A stretch of DNA of 64,000 nucleotides, taken from NCBI GenBank assembly GCA_013389105.1, contig JACADZ010000078.1, forward strand, positions 124,001 to 188,000, in the 5' to 3' direction. Below, in pieces: positions 35,468 to 43,670 of the stretch. Source of the DNA: Parvularculaceae bacterium. GTDB taxonomy: Bacteria > Pseudomonadota > Alphaproteobacteria > Caulobacterales > Parvularculaceae. The position numbers were made by a program, and so were the translations under genes. The notes under the pieces were generated by a model. That model did not search any database. It was not told the origin of the DNA and saw only the letters and a program-made list of their open reading frames with translations. Position 1 is the stretch's first letter. Every line of letters starts with the position of its first letter.

Positions 35468-36652
35468 ATGAAAATTCTGGTGATTGGCGGCGACGGCTTT
35501 TGCGGGTGGCCTACGGCTTTGCACCTATCGCATCTCGGCCACGACGTCGTCATCGTCGATAACCTCTCTCGCCGCAAGATCGACATTGAACTCGAAGTCG
35601 AAAGCCTTACGCCGATCCGGCCAGTCTCGGTGAGGCTCGCCGCGTGGAAGGAAGTTTCGGGACGGGACGTCCGCTTCAAGAACATCGACGTCGCACAAAA
35701 CTACGCCCGCCTGCTGAGGCTGATCGAGGAGGAGCGGCCAGAGGCGATCGTTCACTTCGCTGAACAGCGCGCGGCGCCCTACTCGATGAAATCTTCCTAC
35801 CACAAGCGCTATACGGTCGATAACAACATCAATGCGACCAACAACATCCTCGCCGCCATCGTCGAAGCGAGGTCGGCCGCTCATCTTGTTCATCTCGGAA
35901 CCATGGGCGTCTACGGTTACGGCACGGCGGGCCTAAAGATTCCGGAAGGTTATTTGCCGGTGAAGATTGAGACCGAAGACGGCCGCGAGATTCGCCAGGA
36001 AATTCTGTACCCGGCTAATCCGGGGTCGATCTATCACATGACCAAAACTCAGGATCAGCTCCTGTTCGCCTTCTACAACAAGAATGACGGCGTCAAGGTG
36101 ACGGACCTTCATCAAGGCATCGTCTGGGGCACGCAGACCAAAGAAACGCGGATGGACGATCGGCTCATCAACCGCTTCGATTATGACGGGGACTACGGCA
36201 CCGTTCTCAACCGCTTTCTGATGCAGGCGGCGATCGGCTACCCCCTGACCGTGCACGGCACCGGCGGGCAGACCAGGGCCTTCATCCATATTCAGGATAC
36301 GGTCCGCTGCATTCAGCTCGCGATTGAGAATCCGCCGCAACGCGGCGAACGCGTGCACATCCTCAACCAGATGACCGAAACGCATCGGGTGCGTGATCTC
36401 GCGCAGATGATCGCGGCCAAGACCGGAGCGAAAATCGCCAACGTTCCCAATCCGCGCAAGGAAGCGGCCGAGAACGATCTTAACGTCGAGAATCGCCGGT
36501 TGCTCAATCTCGGTCTCCATCCGATCACGCTGGAGGAGGGCCTCATGGACGAAGTCACCGAGATAGCGCGCAAATACGCCACTCGCTGCGATCGCACGAA
36601 GATTCCGTGCGTTTCCTATTGGACCGAAGAGCAGCGCGGCGGAGGGCGATGA
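35468..36652 (+). CDS. sqdB: UDP-sulfoquinovose synthase
   Basis: 394 residues of the extended SDR fold, matching plant SQD1/bacterial SqdB. MKILVIGGDGFCGWPTALHL is the NAD-binding start with the diagnostic GFCGWPT. HLGTMGVYGYGTAGLKIPEG gives the catalytic Thr, and NPGSIYHMTKTQDQLLFAFY the Tyr-x3-Lys. It converts UDP-glucose plus sulfite to UDP-sulfoquinovose, the head-group donor for sulfolipid SQDG. No sulfolipid glycosyltransferase (sqdD/sqdX) is adjacent, which is unusual. Inverted repeats follow the stop. Confidence 0.95.
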   Translation: MKILVIGGDGFCGWPTALHLSHLGHDVVIVDNLSRRKIDIELEVESLTPIRPVSVRLAAWKEVSGRDVRFKNIDVAQNYARLLRLIEEERPEAIVHFAEQRAAPYSMKSSYHKRYTVDNNINATNNILAAIVEARSAAHLVHLGTMGVYGYGTAGLKIPEGYLPVKIETEDGREIRQEILYPANPGSIYHMTKTQDQLLFAFYNKNDGVKVTDLHQGIVWGTQTKETRMDDRLINRFDYDGDYGTVLNRFLMQAAIGYPLTVHGTGGQTRAFIHIQDTVRCIQLAIENPPQRGERVHILNQMTETHRVRDLAQMIAAKTGAKIANVPNPRKEAAENDLNVENRRLLNLGLHPITLEEGLMDEVTEIARKYATRCDRTKIPCVSYWTEEQRGGGR

Positions 36653-36654
36653 CG

Positions 36655-36685
36655 GCGCCGCTAGCGCGGCGCGCGCAAATTGCGC
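36655..36685 (+). terminator. Two adjacent inverted repeats after sqdB
   Basis: GCGCCGC-TAGC-GCGGCGC (36655-36672) is a perfect 7-base stem starting two bases after the sqdB stop. GCGCAA-A-TTGCGC (36673-36685) follows directly. The run after them (ACGGTTTTGC) is only weakly T-rich, so termination is plausible rather than certain. Confidence 0.45.
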
Positions 36686-36760
36686 ACGGTTTTGCTCGCA
36701 AACGCCGCGACAAACAAGGGCTGGAGCGAGCGCCGTGATTCCGAATCATCGCGCGAAACT

Positions 36761-38431
36761 CTAGTCGGCTTCGAACCCCAAAAGAGCCCTTATGTCCTCC
36801 AGCGGCCGGTCCGCGGCGTTACGCCATTGATGCACAGAGTTGGGATTCAGGAGTTCCCCGCCAGCGGACAGAATCAGAATCGTCGGCGTTCCCATCAGCG
36901 TGTGAACGCCGAAACGCTTCGGCACGTCGAGATTGCGGTCGCGGCGGCCGACATCGACAAAAACCGTCTCATATCGCTCTCTCACGAGGTCGGCGATCGA
37001 CGGATCCGCCAGCATCATCGCGAAGCTGCGACTGTCATGGCACCAGTTGCCGCCAAGCACCAGGAGCACGCGCTTGCCGCCGGCCTCGGCCGCGCGGAGG
37101 GTCTCATCGACGTCGGCCATGGCGTCGCGCGCCTTGTCGAACGGCCGCGGCTCGCCGTCCACGCTGACGCCCGCTTGGGCCGCGACGGCCATGGCGAGGC
37201 GCACGAGCGGTTCTTCAACATCATAGAACGAAGGGTGGCCGCCGCGCTGCGGGGTCTTCGCGGTCCCGGTGATCGCGTAGGCGAAGCTCACCTGCCGGTC
37301 GCGCCCGCGAGCCGGATCGGCTGGTGCGCGCCAGAGCCCGGCCAAAAGCCCGTACGCTTCGCCGGAATGGCCGACAAGCTCGACGCCCGGCCAAAGAGGC
37401 CCCTCGCCCTTTATCGCAAGCGTGCCGATGCCGGCTGCAGGATACAAGCCGTCGGCGGGATCCCCCGTCGCCGCTTCCGGATCAAAGCGCCAGACAATTT
37501 CCACGTCGCCCCGCGCGTCGTGAAGGCGAAGCAGATCGAGAACGCTGGCGCGCAGGCCGCCCTGCGGCGAGAAGAGAGTGGCGTTGGCGCCGGGGACGTA
37601 GGCAGCAAGATAGGCCGCGGCGTCAAGCTCCTCAGCCCGAAGGAAATAAGGCCCGCTTGCCGCCAGCATGTCTGCGTCGTCGGTTTGGGCGGTCCATCGC
37701 CTGTTTTCGACCCGGTAAAGAGTCGCGGCGCGGCGACGGGCTTTTGGCGAAACGCCAGACCAGTTGAAGCCAGCATCGAGTTTCAGCGGCGCGAGAATCC
37801 GCGACCCGACGACCCGGTCGAACCGATCTCGCGCCGCCAGTTCCAGGACAGTGGCGAGCACGCCGTAATTGATATTGGCGTAGGTGAAATAATCGCCCGG
37901 TTTTCGCGATGCGCCTGGCTCGGGGACGGCGAAGGGGCGCGTCGCCTCGATCAGCGCTCGGAATTCTCCAGGCGCCGCAACCCAGTATTCGTCGGGGTCG
38001 CGCAGCGAAGACAGGTGCGTCATGAGCTGACGCGCAGTGATCGGCGCCTCGGGATAGGCCGGATTGCGAAGGGACCAGCCCAGATAGTCGGATACATCGC
38101 GATCAAGATCGAGAAGACCCTCTCTTTCCAGAGCGATCGCGGCCATGGCCGCGGCCATTTTCGAGATCGAGGCTACGCGCATCTTCGAATCCGGGGTCAG
38201 CCTGCGCAGGCACTTCTGGACAGGCGCGTCGTCGAAACTGGCGCAACCCGCCGCACCGGCATAGACGACCTCGTCGCCGACCTTGACCGCGATCACCGCG
38301 CCCGCAAGCGGATTTCCGGTCGCTTCGCCCGCGACGATCGCCTCGAGATCGCGGTCAAAGTGTTTGCTTCCGGCGGCGCCCGCGAAGCCCGGCGCCATGG
38401 CGAGAAGAAGACCTGCAAGCCGGGCGCGCAT
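36761..38431 (-). CDS. Serine hydrolase (beta-lactamase fold) fused to thioredoxin-like domain
   Basis: 556 residues. A signal peptide (MRARLAGLLLAMAPGFAGAA) leads to a class C beta-lactamase/DD-peptidase fold with SISKMAAAMAA (SxxK), FTYANINYGVL (YxN) and ELVGHSGEAYG (HxG). From about 430 a second domain begins, with KRVLLVLGGNWCHDSRSFAM, VFVDVGRRDRNLDVPKRFGV and MGTPTILILSAGGELLN, which is a thioredoxin fold with WCHDS in place of WCGPC and the usual cis-Pro in GTPT. Both parts look intact and should be periplasmic. It starts three bases after the aminotransferase stop, so the two are cotranscribed. Confidence 0.88.
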   Translation of the reverse strand: MRARLAGLLLAMAPGFAGAAGSKHFDRDLEAIVAGEATGNPLAGAVIAVKVGDEVVYAGAAGCASFDDAPVQKCLRRLTPDSKMRVASISKMAAAMAAIALEREGLLDLDRDVSDYLGWSLRNPAYPEAPITARQLMTHLSSLRDPDEYWVAAPGEFRALIEATRPFAVPEPGASRKPGDYFTYANINYGVLATVLELAARDRFDRVVGSRILAPLKLDAGFNWSGVSPKARRRAATLYRVENRRWTAQTDDADMLAASGPYFLRAEELDAAAYLAAYVPGANATLFSPQGGLRASVLDLLRLHDARGDVEIVWRFDPEAATGDPADGLYPAAGIGTLAIKGEGPLWPGVELVGHSGEAYGLLAGLWRAPADPARGRDRQVSFAYAITGTAKTPQRGGHPSFYDVEEPLVRLAMAVAAQAGVSVDGEPRPFDKARDAMADVDETLRAAEAGGKRVLLVLGGNWCHDSRSFAMMLADPSIADLVRERYETVFVDVGRRDRNLDVPKRFGVHTLMGTPTILILSAGGELLNPNSVHQWRNAADRPLEDIRALLGFEAD

Positions 38432-38434
38432 GGA

Positions 38435-39607
38435 CTAGCCGCCGAAATAGCGCTTCAGGCGCGCCGAGGCTTCGGCGAGCACTTCAGGCTTCTTGCAGAA
38501 GCAGAACCGTGCGAAGCGGCGGGGCGCATGGTCGTCGCCCTGCTGGTAAAAGGCCGAGACCGGAACGGCGCAAACCTTGGCCTTCGTCGTGATCTCGCGG
38601 CAAAAAGCCATGTCGTCGCCGTCGTATCCGACCGAGCGGATATCGACAGTCATGAAGTAGGTCCCGGCGCATGGGACGACGTCGAATCCCGCATCGGCGA
38701 GCCCCGCGCGCAGGAGGTCGCGCCGCGCCTGCATGCCCCTAACGAAGTCATCATAGTAAACGTCCGGGAAATCGAGCCCTTCCGCGACGGCCAGTTGAAG
38801 AGCGGGCGGGCAAGTATAGGCGATGAACTGATGCGCCTTCATCGCGCCGGCGATGAGATGCTCCGGACCCGTTATATACCCGATGCGCCAGCCGGTGAGC
38901 GAAAACGTCTTCCCTGCCGAACCGAGCCGGACCGTGCGCTCGCGCATGCCCGGCAGGGTCATGAGCGGCCGGTGACGCCGGCCGTCATACACGAGGTGCT
39001 CGTAGACTTCATCGCAGATGACGATAAGGTCGTGCCGGATAGCCCTGTCGGCGACGAGGTTGAGCTCCTCGTCGGAAACAACGCTCCCTGAGGGATTGTG
39101 AGGGCTGTTGACCACGATGAGCTTCGTCGCCGGCGTGATCGCCGCGTCGAGCGCGGCGCCGTTGATGCTCCACTTGGGCGGCTTGAGGTGGACGATCCGG
39201 GCCCTCGCGCCCGCCGCCTCGATCACCGGAAGATAGGAATCATAAAAGGGCGCGAAGATGATCGCTTCATCGCCCGGCTGCAGGAAGCCGAAGAAGCATG
39301 CGGCAAGACCTTCCGTCGCGCCGGCCGCAACCAGGGTCTCGGTCCGCCAGTCGACCTCAAGCTCGTAGAACCGCTTGTTCGCCCGGGCGACCGCCTCCCG
39401 GAGGACCGGCAAGCCGGATACCGGCGAGTACTGATTGGGACCCTCCAGGATGGCGGCAGCGGCTTTTTCGAGAATCGTTCGGGGACCGTCTTCGTCGGGA
39501 AAACCCTGGCCGAGATTGATGGCGCCGGCGTCGTCGGCGAGCGCCGACATCACCTGAAAGATCGTGACGGGCCGCTGGGAGAAAACCGTGTTGAGCGATC
39601 GGTCCAT
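38435..39607 (-). CDS. PLP-dependent aminotransferase, class I/II
   Basis: 390 residues. DAGAINLGQGFPDEDGP, NQYSPVSGLPVLREAVARA and VVNSPHNPSGSVVSDEELN are fold-type I markers. VICDEVYEHLVYDG supplies the PLP-pyridine Asp and Tyr, and LGSAGKTFSLTGWRIGYITG the Schiff-base Lys. The segment GQGFPDEDGP is typical of the methionine/kynurenine-glutamine transaminase (YbdL-like) group. I chose the ATG at 39607 because it gives the family's start; an in-frame 39694 start overlaps the upstream terminator. It heads an operon with the hydrolase-thioredoxin fusion. Confidence 0.9.
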   Translation of the reverse strand: MDRSLNTVFSQRPVTIFQVMSALADDAGAINLGQGFPDEDGPRTILEKAAAAILEGPNQYSPVSGLPVLREAVARANKRFYELEVDWRTETLVAAGATEGLAACFFGFLQPGDEAIIFAPFYDSYLPVIEAAGARARIVHLKPPKWSINGAALDAAITPATKLIVVNSPHNPSGSVVSDEELNLVADRAIRHDLIVICDEVYEHLVYDGRRHRPLMTLPGMRERTVRLGSAGKTFSLTGWRIGYITGPEHLIAGAMKAHQFIAYTCPPALQLAVAEGLDFPDVYYDDFVRGMQARRDLLRAGLADAGFDVVPCAGTYFMTVDIRSVGYDGDDMAFCREITTKAKVCAVPVSAFYQQGDDHAPRRFARFCFCKKPEVLAEASARLKRYFGG

Positions 39608-39663
39608 GGGCGTCCTTGAACCCCGGACGCCACTATGCCCCCCGACCGCGATTCCGCAAACAA

Positions 39664-39688
39664 AAAGGGCCGCATTGCGCGGCCCTTT
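39664..39688 (-). terminator. Rho-independent terminator of the small lipoprotein gene
   Basis: Perfect 10-base arms AAAGGGCCGC (39664-39673) and GCGGCCCTTT (39679-39688) with a 5-base loop. On the minus strand the stem is followed by TTTTTGTTT (39663-39655). It separates the lipoprotein gene from the aminotransferase gene. Confidence 0.88.
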
Positions 39689-39718
39689 CGTCAAATCAAT
39701 TTGCAGCTTCGCGCAAGC

Positions 39719-40057
39719 TTACTGCGGAGTCGCTTCCGTCGCTTCCTCGGCAGCTTCTTCCGCCGCGCCTTCGACCGCTTCGGCGGCGCCTTCGACCGCT
39801 TCGGCGGCGCCTTCGACCGCGCCTTCGACCGCTTCGGCGGCGCCTTCAACGGCTTCGCCGGTCGCTTCTACCGCTTCTTCAGCCATCGCGGCGCCCGCAT
39901 CAACCGCGTCGCCGGCGTCTTCGACCACCGCCTCAGCGGGGGCGGCCGCTTCTTCCGCCGCGGCCGGCGCTTCTTCTGTCGCAGCTTCCTTCTTGCTGCA
40001 GGCGACCAGGCCGACTGCGGCCGACATCGCCAGAACCATCAAAAACTTCTTGTTCAT
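39719..40057 (-). CDS. Small repetitive Ala/Glu-rich lipoprotein
   Basis: 112 residues. MNKKFLMVLAMSAAVGLVAC is a lipoprotein signal with lipobox LVAC. The mature chain is almost only Ala, Glu, Val and Gly, with 7-residue repeats of the type AVEGAAE, which would form a long amphipathic acidic helix. Function unknown; abundance in the envelope is a guess from its own promoter-like sequence and strong terminator. The repeats are also visible at DNA level (39767-39862) and would allow length change by slippage. Confidence 0.82.
   Translation of the reverse strand: MNKKFLMVLAMSAAVGLVACSKKEAATEEAPAAAEEAAAPAEAVVEDAGDAVDAGAAMAEEAVEATGEAVEGAAEAVEGAVEGAAEAVEGAAEAVEGAAEEAAEEATEATPQ
39767..39862. repeat. 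21-base tandem repeat in the small lipoprotein gene
   Basis: The 21-base unit beginning GCCTTCGACCGCTTCGGCGG occurs exactly at 39767-39787, 39788-39808 and 39821-39841, with a 12-base partial unit between (39809-39820) and a degenerate copy after (39842-39862). All copies keep the reading frame except that the partial unit shortens one repeat by three residues. Confidence 0.85.
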
Positions 40058-40247
40058 GACCCTTTTTCCCTCTGTTCCGTCGCCAAGCCTTTAGTCCTAG
40101 CGCGGGCGCGGTGCTCCCAGATTTTGAAGCCACAGTCAAAGAAATTGGCGTTCATCCGAAGCGTCCTAATAGCGCATTTCGACGCAGGCTTGCCTGTCCC
40201 AAGGACCTAGACCGCTTCGGAGCGGCGCGCTCGGGCGATTTGCCGGT

Positions 40248-40275
40248 ATAATATTACGTTTTAGCAATGAAACAA
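40248..40275 (-). promoter_or_regulatory. Candidate sigma-70 promoter for the small lipoprotein
   Basis: Read on the minus strand, TTGTTT (40275-40270), a 16-base spacer and TATTAT (40253-40248) resemble -35 and -10 boxes in an AT-rich island. The leader to the start codon at 40057 would be about 185 bases. Confidence 0.4.
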
Positions 40276-40308
40276 TTCCGTGTGGGAACCGTTGACAGAT
40301 GCCGATCC

Positions 40309-40345
40309 GCCGCGCTGCGGGTGTTACAGATTGTTACAGCGCGGC
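40309..40345 (+). promoter_or_regulatory. Inverted repeat enclosing a direct repeat; possible operator
   Basis: GCCGCGCTG (40309-40317) and CAGCGCGGC (40337-40345) are perfect 9-base arms. Within the 19-base loop and the right arm are two copies of TGTTACAG (40322-40329, 40332-40339), exactly ten bases apart. It lies about 90 bases before the methyltransferase start. It could be a regulator site or an RNA hairpin. Confidence 0.4.
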
Positions 40346-40433
40346 ATTTTCCGTACCCGCTGGAATTCCATTGAATGATGCCGCATGTCGCAGACCCATG
40401 AAAGCGAAGGCCCCGCAAGGAGGAGAACGCACC

Positions 40434-41282
40434 TTGGTCGATAGGCCGGAACCCGCCGCGCTGCGAGGCGACGTTTTCGAACGAGAGGAAACGGTCGCCG
40501 CTTGGGACGACGACTATTATCATCCGCTTGCGGCGCGCTATTACGACCGAGCGTTGCCAGACATGCTGACCGCAATGGGGGTCAGGCCCGGAGATTTGGT
40601 CCTCGACGCTGGCTGCGGTCCCGGCGTCCATTCGATCCGCGCCGCCCGATTCGGCGCGAAGGTTAAGGCGATCGACGTCTCGTCGGTGATGCTGGCGCAT
40701 GCGCGGGCGCGCGCCGAGCGCGCGGGCGTCTCCGCCATGATCGACTTTGCGAAGGACGATCTCACCAAGCTCTCGCTGGAACCCGGGGCCTTCTCCTTCA
40801 TCTTCAGCTGGGGCGTCCTCATCCATGTGCCGGACGCCATGTCCGCGCTCGATCACCTCGCGAGGAGCGCGGCTCCCGGCGGCAAGCTCGCGCTCCACAT
40901 CCTCGCCAAGGACTCGCTCGACGACATGATCGAGCAGGGCCTGCGCCGGCTCCTGCGCAAGCCGCTCAAGAACCTTGAGGAAACGCCTCTCGGCCGCGGC
41001 AACTGGTACGACTTCAACGGCGAGCGGCTTTGGGTGCAGCGGTTCGATATCGGCAAGCTCGAGCGCGTCATGGCCGAACGAGACCTGAGGCTCGTCGGGC
41101 GGCGGGGGGCGGAGTTTTCCGAATTCCAGCGGCGCGCGCCGAAACTGCTGAGGCCCCTGCTGCTGCTCGCCAACAGGCTCGCCTACGATCTTCGCCTGCC
41201 CGCCGCCTTGTTCTGCACACAGATAGTTATCTTCGAGAAGCCGCCAGAACGGCGCAACCGGATTGACGGATCAGCTCCGTGA
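40434..41282 (+). CDS. Class I SAM-dependent methyltransferase
   Basis: 282 residues from a TTG start. The Rossmann motifs are clear: LVLDAGCGPGVHSIRAARFG (I), KAIDVSSVMLAHARARAE (II), and FSFIFSWGVLIHVPDAMSAL (post-motif). The C-terminal third is helical and basic. The acceptor is unknown. TTG at 40434 is preceded at eight bases by AAGGAGGAG (40417-40425), the best ribosome binding site in the neighbourhood. An ATG at 40398 is in frame but has none, so I prefer TTG. Its end overlaps the convergent EamA gene by 12 bases. Confidence 0.87.
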   Translation: MVDRPEPAALRGDVFEREETVAAWDDDYYHPLAARYYDRALPDMLTAMGVRPGDLVLDAGCGPGVHSIRAARFGAKVKAIDVSSVMLAHARARAERAGVSAMIDFAKDDLTKLSLEPGAFSFIFSWGVLIHVPDAMSALDHLARSAAPGGKLALHILAKDSLDDMIEQGLRRLLRKPLKNLEETPLGRGNWYDFNGERLWVQRFDIGKLERVMAERDLRLVGRRGAEFSEFQRRAPKLLRPLLLLANRLAYDLRLPAALFCTQIVIFEKPPERRNRIDGSAP

Positions 41283-42206
41283 GAGCCGGCTGACGGCGAC
41301 GCCAGTCAGCACGATGATCAAGGCGACGAAGGCGCTCCAGTGCAGGCGTTCGTGAAAGAGCAGGGCGCCGAGCGCGACGGCGCAAACCGGCGTCAGATAG
41401 TTGGCGAATGCCATGAAACCCGCTCCGACGCGCTGCACCACGATGATGATCAGCAGCCCGGCGATCCCGGTCGGCCCGAGGCCGAGGGCCGTCACGCTGA
41501 GAACGCTGCCGAGCGACCAAGCTGCGGGATCAAGATCGACGAAGAGCAGCGCGGGGGTCGCCAGGATCGCGCCGCCGAAAACCGTCACGAAGGCGAAGAT
41601 CTTCGGCGGGACATAGGCGGCGCGGCGCGAAATAATGACGGAGACGGCGTAGCACAACGTCGCGAGCGCCAGCGCGGCTTGCGCCGTCAGCGACGAGGTC
41701 GCCGCGCCGGCGAGCGCGTCGCCGCCCATCAGGATGCCGACCCCGACGAATCCGAGCGCGAAGCCTGCGGTTTTGACCGGCGTCAGCTTTTCGCCGGCGA
41801 AAAAATGCGCCAGGCCGATCGTCCACAGCGGCATTAGCGCCATATAGAGGCCGGCAAGACCGCTTTCGACAAACTGCTGCGCCCACGGAAAAATCAGGAA
41901 TGGAACAGCGTAGCCGACGGCGCTCACCGCCAGCATCGAGGCAAAGGCCGGCGTTAGACGCAGACGCCCGGTTGAGCGGGTCAGCATCGGCGAAGGCTTC
42001 TCGCCGCCGAGCCGCATCACCGTATAAAGGAAGGCGGCGCCGACCCAGAGCCGCCCGACGGCGACGACGGCCGGCGGAACGCTTGAGATCGCTTCCTTGA
42101 TGAAGGCGAACGAAGAGCCGCCGATCGCAACCAGCGCGGCGAAAAGCGCCCAATCGAGCGCATCCGCGCGTCCTTCGGCCTTAATCTCTCTCGGAGCGGC
42201 GTTCAT
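41271..42206 (-). CDS. EamA/DMT family transporter
   Basis: 311 residues with ten hydrophobic segments in two EamA repeats (DWALFAALVAIGGSSFAFIK and, in the second half, AALALATLCYAVSVIISRRA). The segment FANYLTPVCAVALGALLFHE is the family's characteristic ninth/tenth helix region. Members export metabolites or amino acids; the substrate is not readable. The ATG at 42206 gives the normal start; an in-frame 42281 start adds an uncharacteristic tail. Confidence 0.88.
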   Translation of the reverse strand: MNAAPREIKAEGRADALDWALFAALVAIGGSSFAFIKEAISSVPPAVVAVGRLWVGAAFLYTVMRLGGEKPSPMLTRSTGRLRLTPAFASMLAVSAVGYAVPFLIFPWAQQFVESGLAGLYMALMPLWTIGLAHFFAGEKLTPVKTAGFALGFVGVGILMGGDALAGAATSSLTAQAALALATLCYAVSVIISRRAAYVPPKIFAFVTVFGGAILATPALLFVDLDPAAWSLGSVLSVTALGLGPTGIAGLLIIIVVQRVGAGFMAFANYLTPVCAVALGALLFHERLHWSAFVALIIVLTGVAVSRLSRS

Positions 42207-42362
42207 CAGGCGTGGCGGATTGTTAAAAATCTCGCGCGTGATCGCGCGTTGCGCTTGGCATGCCCGGTAACCAAGGCGCAAGCGATTTTCGGCTAGGCGT
42301 AGCGAATAGCTGTTATTTGCTCCGACCCATTGACGGACGGGCGCGGATGCGGAGAGATGTCA

Positions 42363-42418
42363 TTGGGCCACGCCTCCCCAACGAGGCGCGACCCATCTGC
42401 AAGGATGGGAGTTAAAGA
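42363..42418 (+). ncRNA. serC leader RNA (two hairpins before serC)
   Basis: Two hairpins stand just before serC: CGCCTC-CCCAAC-GAGGCG (42371-42388) and CCCATC-TGCAAG-GATGGG (42392-42409). The second contains the ribosome binding sequence (GGATGGGAG), so folding would block translation. TTGGG (42363-42367) can pair with CCCAA in the first loop (42377-42381), a possible pseudoknot. This matches the idea of the alphaproteobacterial serC RNA motif, known only in 5' leaders of serC; its ligand is not established. I could not run a covariance search. Confidence 0.6.
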
Positions 42419-43576
42419 ATGACGACGAAGCCGACGACGCGCCCCGCGCGTCCTTTTTTTTCATCCGGTCCCTGCGCCAAGCGCCCGGGCTGGTCAGCCG
42501 AAAAACTCGCCGCGCCGACGCTCGGACGTTCGCACCGCGCCAAAATCGGCAAGTCGCGCCTCAAGGAGGCGATCGATCGCACGCGCGCGCTCCTTGAGAT
42601 TCCGGCGGACTACAGGCTCGGCATCGTGCCGGCCTCCGACACCGGGGCCGTCGAAATGGCGATGTGGTCGCTGCTGGGACCGAGGCCGGTCGATCTCGTC
42701 GCCTTCGAGAGCTTCGGCGAGGGCTGGGTCTCGGATGTTCAAAAGCAGTTGAAGCTTAAAGGCCGCGTTATCGGCGCGGACTACGGATCCCTGCCCGATC
42801 TTTCCTCGGTCGATCCTGCGAACGACCTCGTATTCACCTGGAACGGCACGACCTCCGGCGTCCGCGTTCCGAATGCGGATTTCATCTCGCCGAGGCGCGA
42901 GGGCGTCGTCATCTGCGACGCGACTTCCGCGGCGTTCGCCCAGGCGCTCGACTGGGAAAAGCTTGATGCGACAACCTTCTCTTGGCAGAAGGCGCTTGGC
43001 GGAGAGGCGGCGCACGGGATGCTCGTGCTGTCGCCGCGCGCGGTCGAACGTCTTGAGAGCTATTCGCCGCCCTGGCCGATGCCGAAGATCTTCCGCATGA
43101 CCAAGGGCGGTAAACTGCAGGAGGACATCTTCGAGGGCGCGACCATCAATACGCCGTCCATGCTGTGCGTCGAGGACTGGATCGACGCGTTGACCTGGAG
43201 CGAATCGGTCGGCGGCCTCAATGGCCTGTTGGCGCGGGCCGATGGAAATCTCGCCGTGATCGAGAAATGGGCCTCATCATCGCCTTGGGCCTCGTTCCTG
43301 TGCGCCGACAAGGCGTCGCGCTCAAACACGTCCGTTTGCCTGAAGATTGTCGATCGCCGAGTCTGCGAACTGTCTGAGGATGGGCGGCGCGCGTTCGTCA
43401 AGAAGATGGAAACAGTTCTCGAAGCCGAGAAGGCCGCTTACGACATCGGCGGCTATCGCGACGCGCCGCCGGGTCTGCGGATCTGGTGCGGCGCCACGGT
43501 CGAGCGCGCCGACGTCGAGGCGCTCACTCCCTGGCTCGACTGGGCCTTTTCGGAGGCCGTGAAGTCGGCGCTGTGA
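42419..43576 (+). CDS. serC: Phosphoserine aminotransferase
   Basis: 385 residues, the alphaproteobacterial long form. It converts 3-phosphohydroxypyruvate to phosphoserine with glutamate. [20 protein letters not shown] is the conserved start, [19 protein letters not shown] the PLP-phosphate region, [16 protein letters not shown] the pyridine Asp and [19 protein letters not shown] the Schiff-base Lys. The ATG follows the leader hairpins. serA lies 94 bases downstream on the same strand. Confidence 0.95.
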   Translation: MTTKPTTRPARPFFSSGPCAKRPGWSAEKLAAPTLGRSHRAKIGKSRLKEAIDRTRALLEIPADYRLGIVPASDTGAVEMAMWSLLGPRPVDLVAFESFGEGWVSDVQKQLKLKGRVIGADYGSLPDLSSVDPANDLVFTWNGTTSGVRVPNADFISPRREGVVICDATSAAFAQALDWEKLDATTFSWQKALGGEAAHGMLVLSPRAVERLESYSPPWPMPKIFRMTKGGKLQEDIFEGATINTPSMLCVEDWIDALTWSESVGGLNGLLARADGNLAVIEKWASSSPWASFLCADKASRSNTSVCLKIVDRRVCELSEDGRRAFVKKMETVLEAEKAAYDIGGYRDAPPGLRIWCGATVERADVEALTPWLDWAFSEAVKSAL

Positions 43577-43670
43577 ACGGCAACGGAGGCGGGTGGAAGA
43601 AGCGCAACCCGCCTCAGCGAGCCCGCCGGCGCGGGCATTGCGCTTCACTCCAGCACCCCGCAGGACACAA

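Larger units (their letters stand above)
40058..40433. other. Divergent intergenic region, lipoprotein / methyltransferase
   Basis: 376 bases with no gene that I can support. It holds an AT-rich patch (about 40245-40280), a promoter candidate facing the lipoprotein (40248-40275), an inverted repeat enclosing a direct repeat (40309-40345), and the Shine-Dalgarno for the methyltransferase at its right end. Confidence 0.6.

Noticed and set aside
36680-39091. An 803-residue plus-strand open frame
   Set aside because: It runs antisense through the hydrolase-thioredoxin and aminotransferase genes, both of which have full catalytic motifs.
39767-39862. CRISPR array
   Set aside because: The 21-base units are directly adjacent with no spacers and encode in-frame peptide repeats of a lipoprotein.
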